A stretch of DNA of 64,000 nt, taken from positions 8,731,328 to 8,795,327 of the forward strand of contig CM030851.1 of the NCBI GenBank assembly GCA_018105865.1, in the 5' to 3' direction. The notes beneath the pieces are model-generated. The model saw only the letters and a list, made by a program, of their open reading frames with translations. It did no database searches and was not told the DNA's origin. Made by a program: the position numbers and the translations under genes. The stretch comes from Metaphire vulgaris (taxonomy: Eukaryota; Annelida; Clitellata; Crassiclitellata; Megascolecidae). Of this stretch, positions 23,577 through 35,972 are shown piece after piece (position 1 is the first letter of the stretch; the number at the start of each line of letters is the position of its first letter).

Positions 23577-25023
23577 TACGTTGTATCAGTATTCACATGC
23601 AACATGCAGAGAATGTGCATGCAACATGCAGAGAACGTGCTGAAACCAGAGAAATGGAAAGACATTTAGTGGAGAAAGAGATACATTACCAACACCAACT
23701 ACAGTATGTCCTCAGGTAGAGAATTCCCAGTCAGTTGAAAACTGCCAAAAGCCCTGCAATACCGGTAGATAGATGGTTTGTGTATAGAATGTTTCCTGTG
23801 TGAAGTTTGACATAAGATTGATGAGGTAGTGACAACAGTTTGTAAACCAGTCAATTCAATAGTAAGAAGAGTTTACAGAGTTTACAGAGGTGCGTAGTTC
23901 CTATTCAGGAAAATAAACTATGTCGAGCGGGTTAGTGTTTGACATGTGTACTGTGTAACGTTGTAGAAAAATTTCCAGAGTGGTTATTGGATCACTTGAT
24001 GTTGTTTAAAGTGGCATCTTCATTAAGGGAGTGGTCTTGCATAATGAATACAATGTTAGATTTTTAGGAGAAGATTTATGATAGATTAGATGATGAAAAG
24101 CAGCTGATAACACATGTGTACAGGTACTTTAAACCATATTCCAGGATGGCGCCCAACTCATTACCTCATTCTTGATCGGGGATCATACTTGAAGCATGTG
24201 GAAGCAGCAATTAATTAGGTCCTTTGTTGGATAAAAATTGGTTGTTTTACGGAGGTCAGAAGGCAAGTATAAGTATATTCAAACTGGGGAGAGATTATCA
24301 GTGATGTGCTACATGGTTCAGCACTAGGACCTCTAACGTTTATTAATTTACCGGTATATGACACAAACTTATATAGAATTTGGTAATAAAGTAGGGTAAG
24401 GAGGTTGTTGTAATAATGTGTGTTGTATTATAGGACATAAATATGTGATATTCATTTCGAGATTATCACTACATATTCCACATAGGATTCTCCAAATCAA
24501 AACTTCTGAATTTATTTCAACTCTTTAGATTTTATTTGTGAAATGACATTTATTCTTGACTCACTCTGTTACTCGAATATCTGCTAAATTATGAACATTA
24601 AGATTTTTAAAAATTTGGCAGTGTGAAATAAATCTAAATACACATTTCAATGCCAGACTCTGTTTCGTGAATTTGGGTTTGTGTAATTTTTGAGCTGCAT
24701 TTAAATATTTTAAGATAAATTTTTGACAGCATTTCAATATAACTGCTATTGATTTCATTTTCTGAGAATGTGTCAGTTAGTAATTTGCACTTGCAAGAGC
24801 AAGCATTCTCTCAAAATATTTTCACATTTTGTCCTTGTTATCAATTCATATAATTATTATCGAGTGGCATTGCACATCAATTTGGGAGGATGACCATTCC
24901 AAAAGCCTTGATATAAATTTTACTGATGTATAACAGTTTGGTCTCAAAGTGTCTTTTAGCACTTATAAAAAAAGTGAGTCTGTATTTTAGTAATTAAGTT
25001 GTAACATTTTAAAAGCGTAGGAC
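23577..25023. other. Intergenic with a trace of a LINE
   Basis: A 22-bp unit (CATGCAACATGCAGAGAA plus four bases) is repeated twice at about 23598-23641. At 24291-24372 one frame reads SDVLHGSALGPLTFINL, recognisable as reverse transcriptase motif B of a LINE. Its surroundings are too decayed to bound the element. Confidence 0.45.
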
Positions 25024-25322
25024 CAGGGCTTTTTTGTGCTGTAACAATGCAGAATGGTGTTCCAGAAAATCTGAAGACAGGTTTAATTTTATGTTGCAAC
25101 ATTAAGCTAAAATACTGTATAGAACGTTTGAACTATATGATAGAAATCTAACTGCCATCTTTTTTCAATTTTATTATTGTACATTATATATATACAGTAT
25201 ATATATACAGTATATATATACAGTATATATATATACAGTATATATATATATACAGTATATATATTATACAGTATATATATATATATATATGTTCCAGAAA
25301 TTTTTTTATGAAAAAAGCCCTG
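25024..25322. mobile_element. MITE with CAGGGCTTTTTT ends, copy 1
   Basis: The ends are CAGGGCTTTTTTGTGC and, on the other strand, CAGGGCTTTTTTCAT. The interior has GTTCCAGAAAATCTGAAGAC near the left, a TATATACAG-type repeat at about 25186-25290, and GTTCCAGAAA near the right end. The copy at 38860-39130 has the same layout, including the AT repeat. Flanking octamers agree at only 5 of 8. Confidence 0.75.
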
Positions 25323-26036
25323 AGTAAGTCTACTATTTATAGTTTTCTCATTACATACAATAGACATTTGTTGGATTGATAAATGATAATTATTCTCCTT
25401 ATCATGCAATGTTATGACATTTTTAAGACACAACAAGAATTTTTCGGAATGACTGGGCATCCCCAGTCTTCCATTATGCGACGCCGCTGTTATTATCATA
25501 CATGTTATCATATTATCATACGGATGAGATTGCAGTGGCATCTTCCTTTGAACTGTTCGCTGCAAAACTAAAAACGCACCTGTTCGCAATTCTTACGGAG
25601 ATGGACTGTAAATCGCTCTTGCCTATGGCCTTAGTCATGTTATAGCTTTGGATAAATCAGCCAATAATAATAAAAAATAATAATAATAATAATAATAATA
25701 CATGTTAATTGTGTAAGGTTAAGCACTAATGCAGGCATTTGGCATTTGAAATTTTGATTCTTGGTGTTATGTATGACATATTAAGCATCAATTAAGTGCG
25801 ATTTAAGAGTTATGCGGACAGATTGATGAAGAACTTTCATAGAAGTTCCCACACCAGCAGAAATACCAACAAATGCGATGCATAGAATTTTAAATTTAGT
25901 TTTAAATTCAATAATTCAATGGTACGTTGTCTCCTTTGAATAGGTTGCAAATTTAAGAAGTGATATTCTGAAAAGTATTTAACTGAATGTTTTCCCTAAT
26001 CGAGAAAATGTTTAATAGATGAACCCCTATGATTGA

Positions 26037-26037
<1 letters not shown>
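25323..26037. other. No gene recognised; AAT run
   Basis: A short (AAT)n run is at about 25667-25700, after a short retroposon-like 3' end (CTATGGCCTTAGTCATG and TATAGCTTTGGATAAATC). Nothing else was recognised. Confidence 0.4.

Positions 26038-26080
<43 letters not shown>
26038..26080. repeat. TA/GT microsatellite
   Basis: A short TA run passes into (GT)n at about 26048-26080. Confidence 0.9.
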
Positions 26081-26081
<1 letters not shown>

Positions 26082-26159
26082 AGCTACTGTGCACCTGCAT
26101 AACTCCTCTATTTTCAGTTTTGCAGGATAGACAATGACCATATGAATGTTGAATTGAGT

Positions 26160-26504
26160 CATAGCGGTTACTAGAGAGGGAGAGAGAGGGAGGCAGAGGG
26201 AGCAAGCTGCCCCAGGCGCCGTCTTGCGGGGGGGAGGGGAGCGCCAGAATCCATGCCTTGACTTTACTCACAGCAAGATTTTTATAGTTAAGGAGTTAAA
26301 AACGCGGCCAAAAGCATTGCCACTGCCACAGTATGTACGCCAAGCAAAAAAGGGCCATCACTTCACTGCTACCTTCTTTTTTATTTACTCCGCCCCTCAA
26401 CTCAAGGCGGTGAAAAGTGAACAAAAAGGTCATCACCGGTTTTCAAACGGGGATGAAAAATTTGTACCTTGCTCCGGGCACCAAATACTCTCGCTACGGC
26501 TCTG
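26160..26504. mobile_element. hAT-like MITE, relative of 3112-3389
   Basis: The left end CATAGCGGTTACTAGAGAG is degraded. The right end (reverse strand CAGAGCCGTAGCGAGAG) is intact. Flanking octamers AATTGAGT (26152-26159) and AGTTGAGT (26505-26512) agree at 7 of 8. The body shares GCGCCGTC, AGGTCATCACCGG and CGGGCACCAAAT-like blocks with the first copy. Confidence 0.75.
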
Positions 26505-26512
26505 AGTTGAGT

Positions 26513-26530
26513 ATCAGTATTAAGATGTTT

Positions 26531-26562
<32 letters not shown>

Positions 26563-27752
26563 ACTATGATACTGAAGCACTTTTATATTACCATTACCAT
26601 TTCTAATACTCTGAGGTCTCAATCCATAGTACTCCAACTCCAAACTGCAATAGGCCAGGTAAATTCCTGATATAAGTCAGAGGGAAATTGAAAGGCAGCC
26701 TACAGAGGAGAAGCTATCTGAAAGAGTCTGGATTTGAAAATGTTCAGTTTCTTTATAAAGAAGATCTGACAGACAAAGTCCTGATTTGAACTCCAGCAGA
26801 AACAATTTTGAAAGGGAAAGTTTTTTTGCCAATATATTATGCACTTATGTTATTTCTTAGAATTCCCATTGAGAGGTGTAAGGGTCGTGCAGAATATAAT
26901 TTCTAGTGCTTTCTATATGGAGATAGAGACGTCAAGAAGGGTCAATAGGACACTTGACTAAGAAAATCCTGCAGTTTAACAGGGATCCTGCAGGGCAATG
27001 TAAATATTTTCAGAGAACTTGTTAAGGCACAGTCACACAGTCACGCCTACAAATGGAAAAACCAGATTAGAGGTAAAAAGATTGTCAAGCATATTGCAAA
27101 TAGCATAATATGGGTTAAGATCAGTCTCATATGGAAACATTCTGTCAGCTGAGGACCTTTGTTTGCTTATCAGGTCAGCTTCAGGAAAAAAAGCTGATCT
27201 TATGGAAAAAGTACAGTGGAAGAGCTGTTTTTTGGAATTGAGGGTCTCTGGTGGTAAAGAATAGGACCTATCGGGAGTCATTGCAGACAGACAGATTTTG
27301 GCGCACTCCATCTCCATCCAGATTGTCATTCCCATGTACTAGGTTTTGAGTTCATGGAACTATGGTATTCATTAGTCAATGAAGGAAGTAGTTTCAGCAC
27401 ACAGATATCTGAGAGTGAAAAGAGTATCCAAAGCAACTCCATTGAATGCTGTAGACAAGGACTGTTCAAAATTCATACCGTCAAACAGAGTTATAAGTAT
27501 GGTAACAGAAGTAGGAGGAGTATTTTGACAGTGGTTGGTTATCATGAATTGCAATATTTTAAGAGTGACACTTAGAGTACTGACATTAATGATTGTAGTT
27601 AGTGACCAGCAAGTGTTCTTTACTCTGGCATTAGGCATTAGTATCTACAGATAAATTCATAAGTTCACCTTTATTGCAAATGCACCGAAGCCAATCATTT
27701 AGTTATTGACAGGTCATTAAAATACATTGGTGTTATGCCAGTTAATTAACAA
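26513..27752. other. Intergenic; ATG run and a dispersed repeat
   Basis: (GAT)n lies at about 26530-26562. 26575-26680 is a forward copy of the repeat that ends the elements at 13490 and 32740. Nothing coding was recognised. Confidence 0.4.
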
Positions 27753-27756
27753 ACAG

Positions 27757-27844
27757 GATGGATGGATAGATGGATGGATAGATGGATGGATAGATGGATG
27801 GATGGATGGATGGATGGATAGATGGATGGATGGATAGATGGATG

Positions 27845-27938
<94 letters not shown>
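27757..27938. repeat. GATG then GATA tetranucleotide array
   Basis: GATGGATA/GATGGATG units pass into an almost perfect (GATA)n run. A short (TA)n lies at 27948-27965. Confidence 0.95.
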
Positions 27939-27965
27939 GAGGAAGTTATATATATATATATATAT

Positions 27966-28282
27966 GAGTTCTTGTAGGCTTAGGAGCCATTCAGCAAAAT
28001 GTTATCTTGAATATAAGAATAATGCATTGATTTTTGTGAATTTGTCAAGATTTAAAAAGCAGAAAATAAAAGATAGTTGCTCTGATGTTATATGCTTAAG
28101 TAGGGTCCAATCTTGATGATAAGGAAGTATTTGTTTTCTGGATCTTCTTTTTGTCGGATTTCTGGCATTTCCTTCACTGCCAATCTCACTCTTCCCCTCT
28201 CTGATTTCTCTGGTATTAAATTTTTATTTGGCAAATTGATTTGGAATGCCACTGATTGTCACCTTTGTACAATAGTGTCAAT
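27966..28282. other. No gene recognised
   Basis: AT-rich spacer between the tetranucleotide array and the SINE. Confidence 0.3.
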
Positions 28283-28408
28283 AGGGGCGGAAGATGGCAG
28301 TGTGGGTTACGTGCTGGAGCGTCAGGCTGGCGGAGCGGGTTCAAGCCCTGTTAGTGCCCCAGTGGCTTTCACACAGGCAGTAATGCCTCCTAAGCCACTT
28401 TAAATCAT
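28283..28408 (+). mobile_element. Short tRNA-derived SINE
   Basis: The head GGGGCGGAAGATGGCAGTG and the B-box-like GGGTTCAAGCCC are followed by GTGGCTTTCACACAGGCAG and CTAAGCCACTTTAAATCA. The 3' part is shared with 2630-2700 and 60607-60676, and the head with 9563. Confidence 0.75.
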
Positions 28409-29947
28409 GCTAAGTTTTTAAGTTAGGTACCAAATTGTGAATACTTTTTTCGCAATATCCATCAATTCACGAAGTTGCATTGATTACAGTTGCATGTGAA
28501 GCAAAATCATTAACTAATTGTACCAGACTATTTGTCCATGCTTTAAATATTAGAAACTCTAGATACTAGAAAGAATTTACCAAGCAAGACGTTTTTCCAT
28601 CTATTGGAAAATAATGGAACCATCATAGCCTAGTATGATATGAAAGCAATTCACAATATAGGGAACGGTCACCACTCACAATGTAGAAGAAATCAATCAA
28701 AGTTGCTGTTTGGATCAAATTGTGTTAAGTGCTAAGTATTAGAGTTACTAGTAGTCAATTAGATTATAAGAAATAGGTCATATAGTCCATAGATGCTTTT
28801 TTAAATTTGTGGTTCCCATAAAAGATTTAATTTTCGGATGATACAAGTGCCCCTAGCCAAATAAAGACACCCAAATGACTCCATATAATTCTCTTAAATA
28901 TCCTGTAATGGTTTGGTGACGACTTCTGTGTTCTGATATTCTGCATACCGCACGCATATCGCCTAAAGTGCTGCCGTGTTTATTGTGAGACGCTGGCTAA
29001 AGAATAAACACCCTATAGGTCTACGCTGGTTCTTTTTAAAACGTTCCTTTGATCGCCTCAATTGTTCAAATCGCTCAAAGCCATTTTTGAACACTTAGCA
29101 CATTTTGATCCAAACATCACTGAACATCCCCGCAGTATAATCAGAAGGTGTATTGGTGTCTACCGTAATGGTGTGAGCACTTGATGCTGTAACAGGATTC
29201 GGGCAGTAATTGAGGTGCGCTAGTGCCATCAGTTCCTCTGAGCTGGAAGTTGCAATTCCAACCGCCAGGCACTTTAAGAGCCTTTAGAACCTGCTTCTGC
29301 TTCCTGTGTATTTTTACCAAAGCCACTATGTGCAAGCAACCGTAAATTTTTAGTGTCAGCTTTTTTGGTTTCCGTAGGCGTCGTGCTGTGATCCCAGTTT
29401 ATTCAGACAATCAAGCAGACAGAAAATGTTCCAGACGGGCGGGGGGTAGGATAGGACATCTGGACCCGCTTCCACGTTGATGTTGTTTCTGTCATTATTA
29501 CATTAGCTGCTGCGTGTAAATAATCGCTGCTCTTCAGTTTTCCTGGTGGCAGATACCATAATTGCTTTGCTTACCACTCACAGCCCCCAACGTAGTTACC
29601 GGTATGTGGTTTGAAAACTTTCTTGGATATTTAATTGCAGCTACTCTTGCTCTTGATCGCAGTCTGTCCGGCTCTTTCAGCATCATTAAGCTGTCTTGTG
29701 GAATTCAGATCTGTCTCTTTTGGTGCCTTGAGTAAATCTGCTGACTGCTACTACTACTGCTGCTGCTGTTGTTGTTGCTGCTGCTATTTTTAATTGAGCG
29801 TTTTTATCTCACAAGTCTAATACTCAAAGTATGCATAGATGGTACTCCAAATCCATCTGCAAAAGATCAGGTCAGTTCCTGAGATCAGTCAGTGGGAAGC
29901 AGACATAAGCCTCCAGGAAGAGAAGTATTTTAATTGAATTAAGTAAG
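28409..29947. other. No gene recognised
   Basis: Short frames only. A CTG/TTG-type triplet run is at about 29750-29785. 29808-29890 is a copy of the dispersed repeat also seen at 26575 (GTACTCCAAATCCATCTG). Confidence 0.4.
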
Positions 29948-30070
29948 TAAGTAAAATCTCGTGTATTTATATAGCATCCTGGAAAGCAGCACAACAGTAG
30001 CTGCTTATTCTTAGGCACTGAGCCTCTCTTAAAATAGCCATAGGAAAGGTATGAGATCAGCCAGGCAATA
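29948..30070 (+). repeat. SINE-like repeat, copy A
   Basis: The sequence has TATTTATATAGCATCCTGG, GTAGCTGCTTATTCTTAGGC and GATCAGCCAGGCAATAGTC. It matches 46036-46175 in the same order, and reverse fragments at 12455 and 22885. Confidence 0.65.
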
Positions 30071-30074
30071 GTCA

Positions 30075-31655
30075 ACTTCCGAAGAGCAGTGAGGCTAGGT
30101 TGCTACAGCTGTGGAGGAAATGATTTAAGAAAAAGGAAGGATTTAAGCTTAGACCTTTCATTGAAAGTACCGGTACTCAATTTGCTGGAATATCTAACAG
30201 ACAGAGGAAGCTATCCGGTAGTTCCACGTTTTTGCCGGCTCCAGAGTACCAGTAAAGCCTTTTGCCAATTTCTAGCTTCAAGTCCAGGCAGTTGGCTGCA
30301 TCTCTGGACACATGGATCATCCATATTTGACTTGGTTCATAATGCCACAATGTCTTACAGGGACAATTTGCCAGAATTTTCAAATTTTCAGTTGAGAATG
30401 TGTAGCGGTTTTGAATTTCCTCAACATAATACTCTTTCACTTCACAGCACAAATGCTATGCTTTGGTTTTGAAATGCCAGAAGTTTCTTGAAATTTTAAG
30501 TGACACAAATCTCTTCTTATTGTTATAATTATGAATATTTCTGCATTATTGCTTTGTGCACTGTCTTGTCTCTTTGTAACTAACAAATGCATCTTTTTTT
30601 CAATGCAATATATTTACTAGTCAAACAGTTCATTCACATTATTTCATGTTTCAACATCTTTCTTCATCAGAATGTTATTAGCAGAAGTGAATTTTGTGAA
30701 AAGGACAACTTGAAGACATATGATGCAAATCGTGGTATCATCCTCCATAAAAATACTTTGCTGCGACTGCCTACCTGGATCTACAACCTTGACCACCACG
30801 GACTACGGATTACAGACTGTGGATTTTACCCATATTGAGCGCTCGTGAATAAGCTGGTGCACTTTGCCAAGCTTTTGGGCAGTGCTATAGATATTTCATT
30901 TTGCTTACTTACTTTACTTACTTATAAGGGACTGTTCAAAATGACAAAATGTGTGTGTGTTGTGTTTGTTTATAGACGGGCTCATATCAAAAACAATGAT
31001 TGTCTATGTTTGCGTGTATGGCTCCTCGTCTCTCAACCGTGCATGCCACAGGCCACGGCGGAGTTAATGACCAAATCACGCACACAGTTATATTTAAAAT
31101 CTTTAAGAGGGTCTACTCATGAGCTAAATAAGTCACTAGGGTGGCAGACTGAAAACAACAGGAATTAGTGTGAAAATATCAACACTACCTCCCGAATAAT
31201 GTAACTGCCAAGATGCTATTACTGATTGTAAGTGTGTTGATATTTCCATTTTTATTCATGTCTGGCTCTTGACCCGCAAGTATAATGGATGTAATTAGTT
31301 TGACAACATAGTTTAATTGCTGATTGCTTCAAAGCAGGGACATTAGTATTCAGCTGACAAACTGTGTAATAACTGTTATTATACCTGTCAAGTGAGATTT
31401 TATTTGCTTTGTATGCAAGGCCTAAGGTCACTTAGAGTGAAGTAGGCTTGCATGGTACCATTTTAAATGCCTGGAGCTCTGGTTACTGCCGGTCAGAGCC
31501 CCAGAATTTTGTGTCAGATTTCTAAATAATAGCAGGACTGAGTAGTGCATGTAACTGAGTTTCAAAGTTATAATGCTGCTGCGCGCTGATTAATTATAAC
31601 AATCCATGTCGTCTTCGTGTTTTAACAATTCGAGACTAATTAGAGTATGAAGTTT
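30075..31655. other. No gene recognised
   Basis: Frames of up to 127 codons occur (30089-30472, 30845-31168), but their translations show no domain, signal or membrane pattern and no splice chain. I do not call them genes. Confidence 0.35.
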
Positions 31656-31668
31656 GTGTATTTGGGTG

Positions 31669-32592
31669 GGTTCTAGGACTATTGACCACTGGACGATTGA
31701 CCATAGGACGATTGACCATAGGACGATTGACCACTGGACGTTTGACCACAGCGGACTTTTGACCACTGGACGATTGACCACAGCGGACTTTTGACCACTG
31801 GACGATTGACCACAGCCATGAGTGTCAGGCTTAGCACGCTGTCTACTGCATGCGTGCATGCATGCATGCAAAAAAAGGAAACCAAATTTTGGGAATGATG
31901 AAAAGGACAATCGCAAAACTATATAAGTTATTAGTATGGCTTCATCTAGAATACTGTGTTCAGGCATGGAATACGTTCTTGAAAAAAGATATAGAGCTTT
32001 TAGAAAAAGGTGCAAAGACGAGCAACGATGCTCAATGGGATCCACGGTGGTCAATTGTCCCGTGGTCAAACGTCCGTCCGTCGATGATATTATATTATGT
32101 TCCATTCTATCCTATAGCCATTCTAATCTATACGACGATTTATATAGCGCGTAACATAGCTGGAGCCAAAGTCAAGAGCGCTTTGCATAGAGCAATCGTA
32201 TGGTTTTTTTAAAGAGGTGCGTGACTGCGTTCAGGATAATGAACGACTTTAGGTGACCGCAGTCACTGGGTCCGGGAGCGCGTTCCATAAAAGAGGGTTC
32301 ACAAACGTTAAGTAAGCCAAAAACACATATATATATCTTTACTAGGTCTATTGTCCTTTTAATCATTCCCAACATTTGGTTTACTTTTTTCGCATGCATG
32401 CATGCACGCATGCAGTAGACAGCGTGCTAAGCCTGACACTCATGGCTGTGGTCAATCGTCCAGTGGTCAAAAGTCCGCTGTGGTCAAACGTCCAGTTGTC
32501 AAAAGTCCGCTGTGGTCAAACGTCCAGTGGTCAATCGTCCTATGGTCAATCGTCCTATGGTCAATCGTCCAGTGGTCAATAGTCCGCGTACC
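31669..32592. mobile_element. TU-like fold-back element (924 bp) with 15-bp units and LINE sequence in both arms
   Basis: Nine-base direct repeats ATTTGGGTG flank it (31660-31668 and 32593-32601). The outer ends, GGTTCTAGGACTATTGACC and GGTACGCGGACTATTGACC on the other strand, are inverted repeats. Each arm then has tandem units of about 15 bp (GGACGATTGACCATA and variants), a shared ATGAGTGTCAGGCTTAGCAC block, a GCAT run, and AACCAAAT...GGGAATGAT...AAAAGGACAAT. That last block matches the CR1-like LINE at about 60124-60162. In the left arm the LINE frame continues (KRTIAKLYKLLVWLHLEYC). The centre (about 32125-32300) resembles another dispersed repeat. Fold-back TU elements of sea urchins are known for 15-bp tandem units in their arms. 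Kinship with them is inference. Confidence 0.8.
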
Positions 32593-32639
32593 ATTTGGGT
32601 GACGCTATTATTTATGTTGCAGTACTTGTGTAGGTCCAA

Positions 32640-32836
32640 GGTAGCTTTCTATTCTTATGTGCTGCTGTGATTCAAATTTTAAAATAGCAGTGGCTAAAAC
32701 TGTGACTACCATAGCTCTGTCTCGCTGTTTCCCTCTGACTGATCTCTGGAATGACCTCGTCTTTTATGGATGAATTTGGAGTACCATCGATCGATTGATT
32801 CCCTTAAGAGTATTATAACTGGTGCTATAAAAGTGC

Positions 32837-32922
<86 letters not shown>

Positions 32923-32925
32923 AAG
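32640..32925 (-). repeat. Dispersed repeat ending in a long ATG run
   Basis: CTCTGACTGATCTCTGG, then TTTGGAGTACCATCGATCG and TTATAACTGGTGCTATAAAA, lead into (ATG)n at about 32838-32922. The layout parallels 13490-13632, which ends in (ATT)n instead. Confidence 0.6.
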
Positions 32926-33029
32926 TAAAACCGTGGGGATTTCATTGTGCTTGGCATGCCAAGGATATCACAATCTTGTTGCTCACCTGAAGTATAATTG
33001 TGATGTAATTGTGGACTGGGTGTTTGCGT

Positions 33030-33540
33030 GAAGTCTAAAGAGATTTTACAAATACCCCATTTGGACTGCCTCTTCGCAGAGAGGATTTTGTCTAGATCGC
33101 TCGATATCAAACTATCACCACCATCACCACCACCACCACCATCATCATCACCCTTTGACATCAAGTGCCGTAGTTGTTCATTTTTTGGCAAGCACGATCA
33201 TGTTTTCTTCTGGTGTTACCAAAGAATAAAGGAGAATCAAACAGACAGAAAAACACGAATAAACATTTGCAGTGTTTTTCACGACTCTGGCCTTTTCTTT
33301 GGATCCAATTCCTCAATGTTGCAGTCAGAAAAGAGAAACATCAGGAAGGATAATGTTGCTGTCTGGAGATTGATTCCTGTTGAATGTTTGATTCTGAACC
33401 ACATACTGTAATGCTCTAGGGCAGTCTGCTTATGGAAAACTTAGATGGCATAAGTGTCAAATGTTTAATGTGACTTATTGTTGAAATGTTGCCACTTCAT
33501 AAATTTAGCATTAGCCACAAATCCATTTTAACATCATCGT
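33030..33540. other. No gene recognised
   Basis: Short frames and an impure CAC/CAT run at 33113-33155. Nothing else recognised. Confidence 0.3.
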
Positions 33541-33547
33541 TGTCGTC

Positions 33548-33587
<40 letters not shown>

Positions 33588-33735
33588 CCACCATCATCAT
33601 CAGCAGCAGCAGCAGCACCAACAACACCGACACCACCAACACCATCATCACATTCACAATCACATTCACAATCATGATCACAATCATAATGATCATCATG
33701 ATAGTCATGATGATCATGATCGCAGTCATAATCAT
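33540..33735. repeat. Impure CAT/CAC/CAG repeat
   Basis: A triplet run from about 33533 passes from CAT to CAG to CACCAACAC-type and CATTCACAAT-type units, ending near 33725. Confidence 0.85.
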
Positions 33736-34134
33736 AATAACAGCAATGGAGCTGCATTCTAATCCTAAATTTGAAAATGCACAGGGAATTGGAATATCTA
33801 AGAGACAGATTTAAGTATAGCGATTGTAATAAATGTAACTTTGCTAATTTTAAGAGACCTGTATTTGTATTTCGTTGGTCACAGGGCTATGAATTTCGTC
33901 TATTTCTTGTCCTGTTTGATGTCGCTGACTCTGTTGGTCTGTGGCGTTCGGTTTCCACGCGAACTCCAGAAAATCAGTGAGCCGAGAGTGTTTTGGTGGG
34001 GACAGAGGAATGTACTATTCATGAACAATGGTGGATCAGTTGAAATGAAACGCATGAATCGCACGAGTGGAGAAAACAGCTGTGAGGCATGTAAGTGTTT
34101 CTCTGTGCATTAGCAGTAACTTTGAGGATGCTGA

Positions 34135-34142
34135 TGGAGTGG

Positions 34143-34213
<71 letters not shown>

Positions 34214-34215
34214 CA
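34135..34215. repeat. ATG trinucleotide run
   Basis: Nearly pure (GAT)n from about 34142 to 34213. The long Met, Asp or His frames across it are artefacts of the repeat. Confidence 0.95.
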
Positions 34216-35941
34216 GATGACAATGATGAAGTTGAGGGCATTGGTTGTCATCGATATGAATGTAGTTGATGTGGAGTTTGCATTGCAATGCAGTGGTTGA
34301 TTTTTTAAAGAAGCAATGGAGTAGGACTCTCCCCACCCCAAAATTTTCAACTTTCAGTGAAACTACCAAATCTGAACATTGATTTTGCTTTGGGGTTTTA
34401 ATTTCTGTGTTGAATGATTTAATTGTAACTAGACAGATTTCTTTTAACTTTCACTTTGAAGTTGAAATTGTGATTTTAAAACTTATCCAGATACTTTATG
34501 CGTGTGGGATGTGTGATGGTATATTGAGTCTTTTTAGTTCTGAGGAAATGATTACCCGGTTTATATCCTATTTATTTTCAACTCCAGGTTTCTACCTGCA
34601 ACTACCTGCAAAACTTGCAGGGTCATTCTAATCCTGTGCGGTAATATTTGCTTTGGATCCAGATCCGGCAAATATTGACCCAAAATATCTGGATCCGGTA
34701 TCCGGTGGAAAATACACATCCGATCATTCCCTAATACCTTGCTTACTTACTCCGCCGGAGAGGCCCAGACCAATTGACAAACTGAATACTGCTGCATCAT
34801 TACTAACACATAAGCAATGGATGTGAAATGTTTTTTGATGGAGCGAAAGTATTGCTTGACTATCGTTGTTTATGGTCCTTGAATTTGTAGGTAAAGTTGA
34901 AATGAGATCCGTATGTGAAACTTACAGAGAGTCGGTTAATGGGTGTCCAAAAAAACCGCTCGGAAAAGGCATAAAAGGCGCAAAAGGCATGAAAATTGCG
35001 ACAACTTTGATGATGCTTCACTTCAGCTCCGCACAAAAATATCTCTGCTTGCATCAGAACAAGACGTTCTATGCCGTGGTAAGTTTGTTTGCCCATCTCT
35101 GGACACCGATTAATTACTGTGCGCATACATATTCCGATTCTTTGAAATCGTAAAACTCTTGGGCTAAAGAACCACTCAGAAGTGCCACTGCCTGAGGTAC
35201 AAATATCCCGGAAAGATCATGCAGAGGTAAACCCAGGTGGGCAAGGAAACTCTGTGCAAAGCCAACATTATAACAGGACCACCTATATACCGGTAGTTCT
35301 AGAAGGTGCACACACTATGCACAGTGAGCCTCCAAGGCAATTATGCTGGCATAAATCACTTCCAATGATAATCTTGATAGAATTTGGCTTGTGTCATAAA
35401 ACCCTCACTGTATAAGTCCTTTGTTGCACACAGAAGATGCAGAAGCTAAAAGCATTGCTAATGAATGTTGAATGCGTTTGTATGCAAATGCTTGGGAATG
35501 GTCAGAGATGAATGTTATATTAGAGGAAATGTTATACATAACCAAGGCTTTTCATTAGGAATCCCGCGTAGACCACAGTTGTTGTTGCAAAAATCCTTTG
35601 TATAATTGTGTTGCTCCATATTTATAGAATTTAAATCCCAATGGTTAAACATTCATTACCTTACTAGCCGTTTGACGTCAAAAATGATGGTGTGGAGGGC
35701 TTGGCTATTTCCTACCCCATTTTTTGTAAATGTTCTAGAACTTTGTTCAATGTGGTCTTTGACCACGAACATGGCTTGACGAGTAGTCTGACATTTGCTG
35801 GGTTTTCTGACATTTGCTGGGTTTCTAGCTCGCAATGACGCCACATATACCAGTAGTTGGCCATGGGAAAAGACTGGCTTGCTTAAATATATTCCTCCTC
35901 CTCCTCTTCCGTCTCTTCTTCTTCATTCTCCTCCTCCTCCT

Positions 35942-35972
<31 letters not shown>

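Noticed and set aside
27757..27938. GATG/GATA array as a possible CRISPR-like array
   Set aside because: Units are tetranucleotides without spacers; it is a simple microsatellite.
31590..32105. 171-codon minus-strand frame with Trp-Ser repeats
   Set aside because: The repeats are the 15-bp units of the fold-back element. The mirror frames at 32376-32602 have the same cause.
32706..33191. 161-codon minus-strand frame with a poly-Ser tract, and poly-Met frame on the plus strand
   Set aside because: Both arise from the (ATG)n run. No domain or splice context supports them.
34019..34369. Poly-His, poly-Ile and poly-Met frames
   Set aside because: All three are readings of the same ATG triplet run.
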